Below, one piece after another: positions 25,831 through 35,853 of a DNA stretch of 64,000 nucleotides. The DNA is taken from NCBI GenBank assembly GCA_000328365.1, contig KB291798.1, positions 26,905 to 90,904 on the forward strand, read 5' to 3'. Within the stretch, counting starts at the first letter, position 1, and each line of letters starts with the position of its first letter. The notes beneath the pieces were generated by a model that was given only the letters and a program-made list of their open reading frames with translations, did no database searches and had not been told where the DNA came from. Source of the stretch: Capitella teleta. Its lineage: Eukaryota > Annelida > Polychaeta > Capitellidae. Both the position numbers and the translations under genes were made by a program.

Positions 25831-26544
25831 TAGTGATGGGCGAATAGTGAATTTGTCCGAATATCCGAAGTCGAAGCTTCGGGCAGTATATATTCGTAGG
25901 AGCCGAATACGGAGCCGAATATTTACCCATTCCATTGCAGTAATATCTTCGATCGTTATATAGGTTAGTAGGATCAACCAATTAACGCCCCTTCGGGCAG
26001 TTGACCAATCAAGAGCAGCTTGACATGTGATTGGTCAGGTTTTGTCACGTGCTACGATGCCCTGCCTTCTTTTAAGCCAATAAGTTTAATGAAATTTACA
26101 AAAGTGAGCCATGCGATACTCCCCTGATAAAGCCCTGAGCCCCTCAGTAAACTAAATCGTGAATTAGGAAGTTGTGCAATTATATGTTTGCTTGATCAAT
26201 AATTCTAATTCGATCTCTGAATCTTATCACCTCCAATGATTGCTAACTCCACTGTTTACATTTACTTCACAAATTTACTCGTGAAAGTTTGATTTTCTTT
26301 TTAGAAGTTTGGAGTTGATTTACAATATGCTTTATTGATTATCATCCACTGCTATGCATTCAAGCGTTTAATTACTGTGAGTAATGCAGACTCTCGAATG
26401 CGGTTGAGAAACTTACATAGTTTAATCAACCCGGTTCAAAAATATTTTGATATTCGGATTCGTTGCACTCTTTTTGTTCGAAGCCGAAGCTTCGGAAACT
26501 GACCGTAGAAGTCCGAAGCCGAAGCGGAAGCTTCGCCCAAACTG
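25831..26544. mobile_element. Non-autonomous hAT-like element (probable)
   Basis: The left end TAGTGATGGGCGAA and the right end TTCGCCCAAACTGTA are inverted relatives of the CAGTGATGGGCGAA-type terminus known from hAT elements. Sub-terminal GAAGCTTCGG words occur at both ends. About 700 bp of interior with no transposase frame. An 8-bp target duplication could not be settled. Confidence 0.5.
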
Positions 26545-27229
26545 TAATGACCATATATTTTTTTGTAATGTAGACTATTAATTTGCTTGGGAGACCTTCT
26601 GCTAGATTTTGTTTTCTTTTTTTTAAATTCTAAATGATTATTTTAGAGGGACAAAATATTGACCGTGCCCATATATTTTTGCACAAATCTGGATAATTAT
26701 GTCACTCTATTTTGACGATTTGATAATATTTGCATTCCTCGCATGATACTACAATAATTGAAGGAATAAATGATGCCCCTTTTAAAATAATTTCACCGAG
26801 ATGTTATAAGCACATCAATTTTTCAATTTTCATTTTCATTCGTCTATGAGGAAAATATCGGAGATATTCATTGATTCTTAATAGTTTAAAATCAATTTTG
26901 AATGAGCGCATAAATCAGGAGTTTGACAGCATTTATACGAAATGCTTCACTCAAATTGGCGTTAGAGCTAATCACGTGATTTTCGTGGAATTTCAGTGCT
27001 TGCAATTTTCATCTGAAAAGTTGACCAATATTCAAATCAAATTTCAACTTTCTGTGATAACACGTTCTATGTTAGGCCGAGACTTACCGAACAACCCTCG
27101 TAATTTTTTTCTCTTTTTATCCTTTTTTTTTATCATTCATTCATTCATTATTTATTTCACACAAAATACAATACATGTATATATTGATATATGATATAAT
27201 TATTTGTGTAGTAAAAAAAAAAAAATCAT

Positions 27230-27234
27230 AATAA

Positions 27235-27265
<31 letters not shown>

Positions 27266-27394
27266 TCTAACAAAAAGTTAAAAAGCGAACCTAAGGGATA
27301 CATATATCTTCCAAATTAAAATTTCTTTCAATTTAAATTCTAATTTTAATTTCTTTCAATTCACTTTCAAATTCAACCCCTTTTCCTTCTGAAC

Positions 27395-27430
<36 letters not shown>
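27230..27430. repeat. Poly(A) and poly(T) runs
   Basis: A-rich run around 27213-27260 and T-run 27399-27430, separated by AT-rich sequence. Such pairs often mark retroposed insertions, but no body was recognised. Confidence 0.6.
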
Positions 27431-27649
27431 CGGCCTTGTCCCCCTTCTATTGCAGGGGCCACGAAAACATTTTGTTTCGGTCACCACCAACTTGTGAAGG
27501 TCATCATCACTCCCTATGGAGGATTCAAGGCTCTGATGACGGGCACGGCCTTCAGCATAATCATTATTATCTATATGCATATATTATTAATATAAGATGG
27601 ATTAATCATTAATGCACGTTGAAATTACTCGCAATTGTTTTGTTGTTAC

Positions 27650-28125
27650 AGAATGATTTAGGCATCAGTATACAGATGGCCCCTCGGCATATTGTTTAGC
27701 GCGTGCATGCAACTATATCACAAGCGCGTAGAATCTAGCTAGCACGTGCGGGAATCCTTTTATATATAAGTAGAGAATCGAGCAATTAAACTTTAGTTTT
27801 GGGAGAGAGCCGAGCTCCGGACGTCAAGCTCCGTGAGGCTTGGCAGCAGGCCTCTGCATGTGCAGGACTCCAGGCGAGAGACTTTTGTGACATAATTTTG
27901 TGAAGTAATTAAGTGTAAAGAAGTAATTTTCCAATGTAGTTGTTTCCTCTTAAATTTATAGTAATATTTGATCCCACCCTGCAATCCTGAATAAAACTTT
28001 TAAAGTATAAATTTACATTATCTTGAGTATCCCAGCTTATACAAGTTTTCATTGTAAACCTAGGGTACCCAAAACCCCAAATCAAGAAACTTATAATTAT
28101 ATTGAAAAGTAGACGATAAACGTTA
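27650..28125 (+). mobile_element. Possible LTR/leader remnant related to the Ty3/gypsy fossil at 40 kb
   Basis: Fossil. It has a TATATATAAG box near 27762 and an AATAAA near 27990. A downstream segment (28028-28120) resembles 40467-40555, sharing TGTAAACC-AGGGTA-CC and a TAATTAT...AAACGTTAA tract. No coding part lies beside it. Probably an old, isolated LTR plus leader piece, clearly decayed. Confidence 0.35.
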
Positions 28126-28178
28126 AACTTATCAAATTGTCATTGTTCGTTAAATTACACGCACATTTTGAATATAAC

Positions 28179-28281
<103 letters not shown>

Positions 28282-28415
28282 CCGATGATGTTTTCCGAGG
28301 TCTTTCATATACCCCATCTGGTACAGGGGCCCTCACCCATTGTCAAACGAGCAGGCTAGGCCACACCACCAGCGGCGGCCGACTGGGCGTTACACAATGG
28401 GGCCCCACTTCCGAG

Positions 28416-28426
28416 TGCGTTATGAT
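28416..28426 (+). promoter_or_regulatory. Copy of the 12-bp word upstream of CPT1
   Basis: Exact GTGCGTTATGATC, 282 bp before the CPT1-like start codon and about 245 bp before its TATA-like box. Confidence 0.55.
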
Positions 28427-28661
28427 CGCGCATATCGATTATCGAAGCCGCCTCATCGTTAAGCAACATGAAGCAACATGAACAACGTGTTTATATCAAA
28501 GCAGTCGTGAGCATGTACGCGACGCAGGTCAAGTAACCTCTCTTCAACTGTTCAACGTTCATCATTACGAAGATCAAATCTAAACGGATGCGCGATCGGT
28601 CTGCGTTTGACTGCATGTGAGGACAACACTTAGGTCAAAGGTCACGCTGACATGCCAAGTG

Positions 28662-28697
28662 CGGCATAAAAGGACTGATCGCAGCGGATCGCTCAGT
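28662..28697 (+). promoter_or_regulatory. Probable CPT1 core promoter (TATA-like box plus initiator)
   Basis: GCATAAAAGG at 28661-28670 is followed about 30 bp later by TCAGT (28693-28697), the classical TATA-initiator spacing. It would give a 5' leader of only about 14 nt before the ATG at 28708. Confidence 0.45.
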
Positions 28698-28707
28698 ACT
28701 AGCAGAA

Positions 28708-31700
28708 ATGGGGAAGAAACCGGGCATCAAGGATTCCACTCCAACAGTAGCGTCCATGACGCTTAGCACCATTTTCCACCCGGTTGTGTTCGCCAGCAGC
28801 GGAGCCGCCATTGGAGTGAAATACGGCAAAGAGCCGCTCGCCCGCCTCTTTCCCGATCAACTGACCGACTGGCGGGCCGTCGGCGCCGCGGCAGTCCTCG
28901 GGGCCACTGCCGGCCTCTGGACCCTCTTGGGAGCCCGCGATGCCCGGAGAAGGCTGATCCGGAGGCTTCTCACGTACAAGGGATACCTGTTCCATCCGAC
29001 AAGTACCAAAACAAAGGTACTGTAATCATAATAATAATGCAATGCGCTTTTAGTTGTATGCGATACTACGTACGGGGAATGAATGCAGAGGCCTGCTTAA
29101 GCCTGTTGATATTGCCTGGTATAATTATAATAGTACGTAGCTACTAGCTTTTGCATGTATATTGTATACATACTATTTCTGATAATAGCACAATCAACAT
29201 TCTTAGTGATCATATTTATAAGCGTCTATTCAAAACTTTTAAAACCTTGGAGGAACTGCATGTGCCACATGCAGTTCCTCCAAGGTTTGATGTGGGCGTT
29301 CTATATATCGTGAACCCTGAATTTAATTCAGTGCACACGTGCTGCCTCCGAGCAAGAATTCCATTTGGGCCTGTGGCAACAAACTCAGATTCGTGATGAT
29401 CACCTCCTCTTGACCTTTGAACCTGACAATATTACAAAAAATTTATAGTGCTTATGATAATTGCGATTGTCAATAGATGTAGGCCTATACAAATGAAATC
29501 AATCATTAGGCCTATATACAGGGTGATTCATATAAAATGTATATAATTATTATCCTATATATAGGTGTATTCACAGTACTAGTCTGCATAGGCCTATAGG
29601 CCAAGTTCATGTATCGGTTAATCGGTATACATGTCTAGGGAATTTTCAATGTTGCAATAAGGGCTTATATTCTATGAAAGTGTGAATTATTTCACCAAGT
29701 AATTATCATTTATAATGAAAGGCAAGGAGGTTAAATAACATCTAAACTCCTTGGTGAGAGGATCCATTTATAAACTAGTATCTGCTTTTGAGTTGATCGA
29801 ATGCTAAATTTCTTACTTTAATAATTTTCATTCATTCCGTACTTCAGGAATATTCCTGATAAAATGACCAAATGGATCCTCTTACAATAAAATTAAATGA
29901 TAACCTTTTAAGTCCATTTTGCAATATAAAGTTTGGTTTCATAGAAAAAGGCTTTTGCTGTAACATAGAAAATCCCCCATATGCCGTAAATAGACATATG
30001 AATCACCCTATACATTTTGAATGATGATTAATTGACTTAATTCAATGAGATAGTAATGTAAAATTGATGATTTCTCACAGGCATGGGGCATGCTTCTCGC
30101 CCTTCTAGTTGGACCTGGACCCCACTCCCTCTACGAATTCCAGTCGCTGATGCCGAAACAACCACTTCCTGAATTGAGAGCATCCATGAAAAAGTACCGT
30201 GATCTTATTGCTAGTATGTGTGGAGATGTATCATTTTTAATTAACAGATACCTGGAAATTGTTGAGCCTTTGCTAACTGAAGAGGAATATCATGAAACAT
30301 GTCAAGTTGTAGAAAAGTTCTGCCAAAATGAAGGACCAGTACTGCAAGAGTTCCTCAGGAAAAAGTCTGTTGATTTTTCAGATCTTAATGTCAAATACTG
30401 GTAATTTAAAAAAAAAATCTTCTTCCTTTAGGAGTAAAAAAATGCGAAGTTGGTTGGCTGACTGGTGGCTAACGACACAATATCTTGCTCAGCGAGACCC
30501 CATTGCAAGTATGCCATACTTTATTCTCTTTCTGATATTCCTCATTATTAACGTATGAATTTGTTATTGTTCTAGCTAATACCCTCTTTACCGCCTTACC
30601 TTTCATTTACTTATGAAATCCTATTCCTCAGTCAATGTGAATTTCTACATGACAAGTTCCATTGTTCCCGAAGTCTCCAGTAATTGCCTGGCCAGATCCA
30701 CAATCTGCCTAGAAGCGGTCACTAAGTGAGCACGCAATGACTCCGTTCGAGGTTTATAATGACCTTGATTTCACCTTCAGGTACTATGAGAGGATCCAGA
30801 ACAAAACTTTGCCTCCAGATATGATCATGGGAATGATCCCTGTCTGCATGGATGGGGTCAAGTGAGTGCCTCTATTTTTCCACTTCTGTTGCAAATTAAC
30901 TTTTCCTTTTTTTTTCTTTTTTTTTTTTCTTCCCCAGTTATATGTTTGGATCTTGTCGTCTTCCAGGGGAGCATGTTGATCAGCTGGTTACTTACAATGA
31001 CAGCAAGCACTGTGTTATTGTCAGGTGCGTTATGATTTGATAAGACCATTATGATTATTTGGTTATGATTTTTAGAAGTTCATTATGTTCACACTGAATT
31101 ACTAGCATAACCAGAAGGATAATGAATGTCTTTTTCACAGCAAAGGTGTCTATTATCGCATGGAGATGTACGCTAAGGACCACAAAGGACAATTGACCAG
31201 ATTGAACAAACCAGAAATCATGACGCAACTCAAGTACATCACCGAGCAAACCAAAGGTCTGAAGTCAAAATTAATTGTTTCAACAGTGGTGCACATTCAT
31301 AATTGCCTACCTGAAAAAAAGTGATATCAAGACGTCAGATTTGTTATATGCTCAATTGTAAGATTTGATCGATTTCAGATGTTGAGAATATTAATAAAGT
31401 TGCAGCATTGACAACACAAAACAGATCACTGTGGGCCAAGGTTGGCATTTATATACCGATTATTTGATACAAATATTTTGATTTTATAAATTTATTAGCA
31501 AAGAGCGAAGATGCTTGAACATCCGACCAATGCAGCCACTCTCAGAGCGATTGAAGAATCAATTTACATCACTGTTCTTGGTGGAACTGCACCCAAGGTA
31601 AGATTCACGGTAAATTTGACTAAATACTGTTATTGATTTATTCATTCAATTAGAACTATTCGGAGCAGTCTAAGTTAGCTCTTGCGGGAAATGGCTACAG

Positions 31701-33003
31701 TCGTTGGTTTGACAAAGGAATGACTTTGGAGAATTTCAAGGACTCTTGTAAAGGCGCCTGTAACATGGAGCACTCTGGCGCTGATGCTACAGTACGTCTC
31801 TGTCTTAAATTTGTGCAATAGGAATGTTACATAATTTCTGCAGCATTTCAATGTTATGTGGGAGCACTGTTTGCAATCTGAGGTATTCGGCCCAGATGGA
31901 AACTATATTCGCGATGAGAAGGAGACGGAACGTGAACTGGCCCCTCCCCAGAAGTTAGAGTGGGTTTTCACAGATGAAATACAAGCAGCCATTGATGTGG
32001 CCTATGCAGAGTACTGCAAGAGGGTCAGCTAGCAACTCTTGTGCTTGAGATTCATCTTTGCATTCATTGTTCTGCAGCTGGATGACCTGGACATGGTCGT
32101 TACTCCATCTGACTTCGGTCGTTCATGGATGAAATCAAACAAAGTCTCTCCAGACGGTTTCCTTCAGGTGAAAAGACAAAATCTTTAAACGATGATTAAA
32201 ACTTGATGAAATTTTATCCCAGATGGCAATCCAGTTGGCGTACTACCGGATGCACCATCTGTTCTCCAAGACCTATGAACCCGCCACCCACCGCCTCTTT
32301 GACCAGGGACGCACGGATAACATCAACCCAGTTTCAAAAGCGTCCATTGACTTTGTGCATAAAATGGACGATCAGAACGCCTCACGTGATGACAAGATAT
32401 CTGCTCTCAAAGATGCCATCAGGTTCGTACTTTTTAGATGTGCAAGAATTAACGCCGATAATCCGTTCTGACTCATGCCAGTTATCAGAGTCGGTGTCGC
32501 TTGGAGTGTACTGCAGGCAACGGTTGTGAGCGGCACCTTCTGGGACTGCGATGCGCGGCCAAAGCACTCGGCATGGATCTTCCTGAGATATTCACAGACA
32601 AAGTGAGTGAGGCCTGACCTCTGATGCACCCACTGACCTTCGGTCACACAGGGCTACTTGCTTCCACAACGACTGTCCACCAGCCAAGTGCCCACTACTC
32701 TGGGTCATCTGGATCTCTCGCTGATTCCGGAGTCGATCGTTGGTGGATTCGGTCCTCCGTCACATGATGGATACGGCCTGCTCTATTGCTGCATTGGGGA
32801 ACACATGTGTGAGTACATCTTATGTTTGACGTTCTGCCATGACTTCTATTTTGATATTTGTGGGTTTTTTTTTCTTTCGCTTATCAGTTAACTTCAGCAT
32901 CACCAGTTGGCACAGTTGTGAAGAAACCGATTCACGCAAATTGGGCAATGAAATCAAAAGAGCCATGCAAGACATGAGGGACGTGCTGGAAAGCAAACCC
33001 TAG
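28708..33003 (+). CDS. CPT1: Carnitine O-palmitoyltransferase 1-like (mitochondrial outer membrane)
   Basis: Transfers long-chain acyl groups from CoA to carnitine, the entry step of mitochondrial fatty-acid oxidation. Exons: 28708-29016, 30081-30400, 30432-30508, 30632-30725, 30781-30861, 30938-31024, 31141-31256, 31379-31440, 31499-31597, 31654-31791, 31844-32023, 32078-32167, 32223-32422, 32482-32602, 32652-32808, 32888-33003. All phases agree; 748 residues. The catalytic His lies in EHSGADA and the substrate motif STSQ in RLSTSQVPT. The C-terminal GGFGPPSHDGYG matches the family GGGFGP-DDGYG. Two hydrophobic stretches lie near residues 17-40 and 52-73, then LTYKGYLF, matching the LSYHGWMF after TM2 in vertebrate CPT1. 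Compared with vertebrate CPT1 about 40-50 N-terminal residues are missing, the part that tunes malonyl-CoA inhibition. Most introns are 30-120 bp; intron 1 is 1.06 kb and carries a MITE and a perfect palindrome. Confidence 0.95.
29242..29288. repeat. Near-perfect 23-bp inverted repeat with one-base centre
   Basis: Arms 29242-29264 and 29266-29288 are exact reverse complements around a single C at 29265. It lies in CPT1 intron 1. The lack of a loop argues against a microRNA precursor; it could be a palindromic insertion or an assembly fold-back. Confidence 0.9.
29517..30012. mobile_element. TA-flanked (mariner-type) MITE in CPT1 intron 1
   Basis: Ends TACAGGGTGATTCATAT (29517) and ATATGAATCACCCTATA (to 30012) are inverted copies. 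The inverted similarity continues inward for well over 50 bp (TTTTC-ATGTT and TTCTATGAAA on both arms). No transposase frame. 496 bp. Confidence 0.7.
31026..31036 (+). promoter_or_regulatory. Copy of the 12-bp word forming a CPT1 5' splice site
   Basis: CPT1 exon 6 ends ...GTCAG and the intron starts GTGCGTTATGATTTG. Two degenerate relatives (CATTATGATT, GGTTATGATT) follow within 40 bp. Confidence 0.7.
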
Positions 33004-33436
33004 AGACATCCTTCCATGCTATGTCCATTTTCTTAGGATTAATTTTCAATTGATTACCGGTATCTGTTTAAGTCTATTTTTTTAAGGAAGCTTTTTTCTC
33101 CCGATATTCCTTAGTCTATGTAAGTAATTTTGTAATAATAGTTATAAGGGGTTTAAGTTGATTTTAGGATTTTAGCGTACAATGTATTATGTTATTTGTA
33201 CATGATTATAAATGACCCAAAGCTCAGATGTGTAATTTGAGGGATTTGCTGACAATCTGATTCATTCATTTTGTCGCTGAAATAAGGTCAAAATTCAGGA
33301 GTATGACGGTGATGTTATTCAGTCAAACATTCCTGATCCTGAACAACCTACAATCAAATATCTTATTTACATGATTTTAATGGGATTTTATCATCCTTGT
33401 ATTTTTCTTACCATCTTTTCACTGTGAATTAATTAT

Positions 33437-33442
33437 AATAAA
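33437..33442 (+). terminator. Candidate CPT1 polyadenylation signal
   Basis: AATAAA 434 bp after the CPT1 stop codon, in AT-rich sequence. No closer canonical hexamer was seen. Confidence 0.4.
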
Positions 33443-33516
33443 ATTACTTCCTTTGAATAATTCCTTATTCTTCTGGTATCGTCAATTCTGTTGTTCTGGA
33501 TGTCATGCATGAAATA

Positions 33517-33600
33517 TACAGTCAAAGCCCCTATATAGGAACCTTCAGGGGTCATAAAAATTAGTTCGTAATATCAGGATTTCTATATATGCAGAGAACA
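33517..33600. mobile_element. Pogo/Tigger-like terminal repeat
   Basis: TACAGTCAAAGCCCCTATAT begins a terminus of the type used by pogo/Tigger elements, with TA at the edge. It may be the left end of the damaged element whose transposase start lies at 34248, or a separate MITE. Confidence 0.45.
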
Positions 33601-34008
33601 TTAAAATGTCTCGGATCTCGTAAATACGTTATGATTCATGCAGTTACGTAATGATTCAGCATCAGCATTATCTTCTCTCACGATCGAAATTAAGGTAATA
33701 GAACATGATGTATTAATAATATAATTAGGTATGTTAGCACAACACAGATTCAAGTGTTCAGTGTTTAAAACGTTTATGAATTTCATGGTGAGATCTCAAC
33801 TCGATCAGCATGAAAGGCAACGTGTGACACTCAGCCCCGCGGACTGACCGGTGCTGGCGCCATCATCTGCTTAATTGTTAGGCAATCGATTCAAAAGAAT
33901 TAACTGCACCCTGGAGTACTTGCAAACTGCTCCATCTACCAATCTCTGTTTTTTTTTGTTCTTTTGTTTTTTTTGTTTTTTTTGTTTTTTTTTTGCCTTG
34001 ATCTGCTA

Positions 34009-34058
34009 NNNNNNNNNNNNNNNNNNNNNNNNNNNNNNNNNNNNNNNNNNNNNNNNNN
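34009..34058. other. Assembly gap (50 N)
   Basis: Fifty N. It truncates the transposase reading frame coming from 34248. The true missing length is unknown. Confidence 1.
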
Positions 34059-34248
34059 TTGCCGCCTTCGACCTCAGCATCCTGTCACCTCCACTCTCTC
34101 TATAATACGCTTGAATCTTCTCAGAATTTTTTATCCAAGTTGACAGGGTGCTTGGTGGGATTCCAAACTTATCGGCGATGGCCTTTTCGCTGATCGCCAG
34201 GAACTTGGTCTCCAGGGTTACATATGTGATCTTTCGTTTAGTCGCCAT
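34059..34248 (-). pseudogene. Tigger/pogo-type transposase, N-terminal CENP-B-like DNA-binding part
   Basis: Starts with MATKRKITYVTLETK and continues with AIADKFGIPPSTLSTWIK, the helix-turn-helix typical of the CENP-B/pogo N-terminal domain. About 63 residues are readable, then the gap. If 33517 is the other end of the element there is no room for a full DDE domain, so it is either an internally deleted copy or is shortened by the gap. Confidence 0.75.
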
Positions 34249-34499
34249 TATTGCAGATATGTCTCGCAGAGATTCGTCAACAGACAGTCACAGACTGATT
34301 AATTTGTTGTGACGAATGATCGGGTTTTACTAGTATACTGATGGGCAGAGTTTGTTTATTATTGATGTTTCCCGCCTATTCATATCAGAGGCTATACCGC
34401 TTTCTGTAATCGTCTTCATCAAAGACGCCTTCATGTGTTTTACTCCGATCGAAAATCCACTACATGCTCTCTCTTCTATTGTTAACCAAGCATCGTGAA

Positions 34500-34845
34500 T
34501 GCGAGAGGTGACACGCGAGTCGAACTCTGTAAACGATTATCCAAAACAGTAAACAGAGTGGCGTTAATTGCAATTAGCGAAAGGGTTCTTTGATCTAAAA
34601 AAAAAACTTCGACGAATACGATTCGATTTTGCTCAAAGGACCGAAAAATATGTTCGAGGAAGAGGGTTTTTCGACGAAGCGGGGTTCGAGGAATCCGAGC
34701 AATCTGTAATGCTAAAGTATAGGGGAGTCGTCGGGACTTTGAAAACACTTCGACGAAGAGGGGTCTTCGAGTTATCCGTTTTCGAGTTAGCGGGGTTTTA
34801 CTGTATTCGAGTTCGTAATAGCGAGTTTTGACTGCACTGGTATGG
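34500..34845. mobile_element. Tigger/pogo-like terminal region(s)
   Basis: Repeated TTCGACGAAG, GGGGTTCGAGG and TTCGAGTTAGCGGGG words end in GCGGGGTTTTACTGTA (to about 34805), a typical Tigger-type terminus. A second terminus, GCGAGTTTTGACTGCA, ends near 34836. Two related ends side by side suggest one element nested in, or adjoining, another. Confidence 0.55.
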
Positions 34846-35411
34846 CAATTAACAAACTCATGACAAACAAGAGCAAAGAGAAAATGCAACAATTTAAGCT
34901 TGTTTCAGTACAAGGCATCAGAACTACTTTGCTTATCACTATTGTGTGTTACAGTTGCACATCATGATAACATTTATTGATGGTCACCTGTGACCTCGAT
35001 TGCGCCATCTCAGCATTATTTTCAATATGCCTTAATCCTCAGGGCTATTATTTGCACTGTGCACACGCAGTAGTCTAGTACTGCATGGTCAGTAGGTCAG
35101 TCATTAGTAATCAAACAAATCACGCAAGCTATGCTCGGAAAGCAAGAATAGGCAATTTGGTCATGGCGTGTTAACTGCAGATGCTTGTGGGGTTCTCGTC
35201 TGTGAGCTGTCGCCCAAAGGAGCCCCTCGGGTATGTGTGCGGTTTGGATTCCGTCCTCACCAAGTAGAATTTGTCATTGCGCCCATCACTGCATGACTTC
35301 AATGCCTCCAAAAACCTCGTTGAACAGTGTATTTTAAATGTATTCCGTGATTGGGTGACTTTCATATACCGAGTGTGAACTGGGCTCATACCGTTGTATA
35401 TGGTAACCGTG

Positions 35412-35421
35412 TCATAACGCA
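35412..35421 (-). promoter_or_regulatory. Copy of the 12-bp word upstream of the Ebony-like gene
   Basis: GTCATAACGCACTC, 433 bp before the start codon. Confidence 0.55.
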
Positions 35422-35458
35422 CTCGCTCGCTAATGCTCTAGCTCTTATACTCTGACTC

Positions 35459-35492
<34 letters not shown>
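35459..35492. repeat. Poly(A) run of about 32 bases
   Basis: Uninterrupted A run upstream of the Ebony-like gene. It could be the tail of an old retroposon; no body was recognised. Confidence 0.8.
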
Positions 35493-35494
<2 letters not shown>

Positions 35495-35853
35495 AACTGT
35501 TATTTAACGGCACCATTTAGTATGGCAACAAACAAAGCCCCCTCATTATAACCATAAATTTTAGTATTTTTCTCTGAACATGCTTTATGCTTTTTTAAGC
35601 ATAATCTTCAATCACCGATGGAGGGTTTGCGCAATTCTAGCCCACGGAGTCTCGTACTTTCATTAAAAGCCAACGATCAATAGACCCATCGATAAAACAT
35701 GATTCTAATGCATTTCCGTCGTTGGCGTATTCCTCCGGGCAATTCAACGCAGGAAGTCACCAAATCTAAAGGAAATCCCCAGTCGTTACGAGATCGATAT
35801 GATTTGCAGATATGCATTTGACATCGAACCGCGGTTGAGGACAGACGTGGAAC

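Noticed and set aside
29242-29288. microRNA precursor
   Set aside because: Arms pair perfectly with a one-base loop; a Dicer substrate needs a real loop and usually mismatches.
34482-34892. Protein-coding gene on either strand
   Set aside because: The open frames coincide with repetitive Tigger-type terminal sequence.
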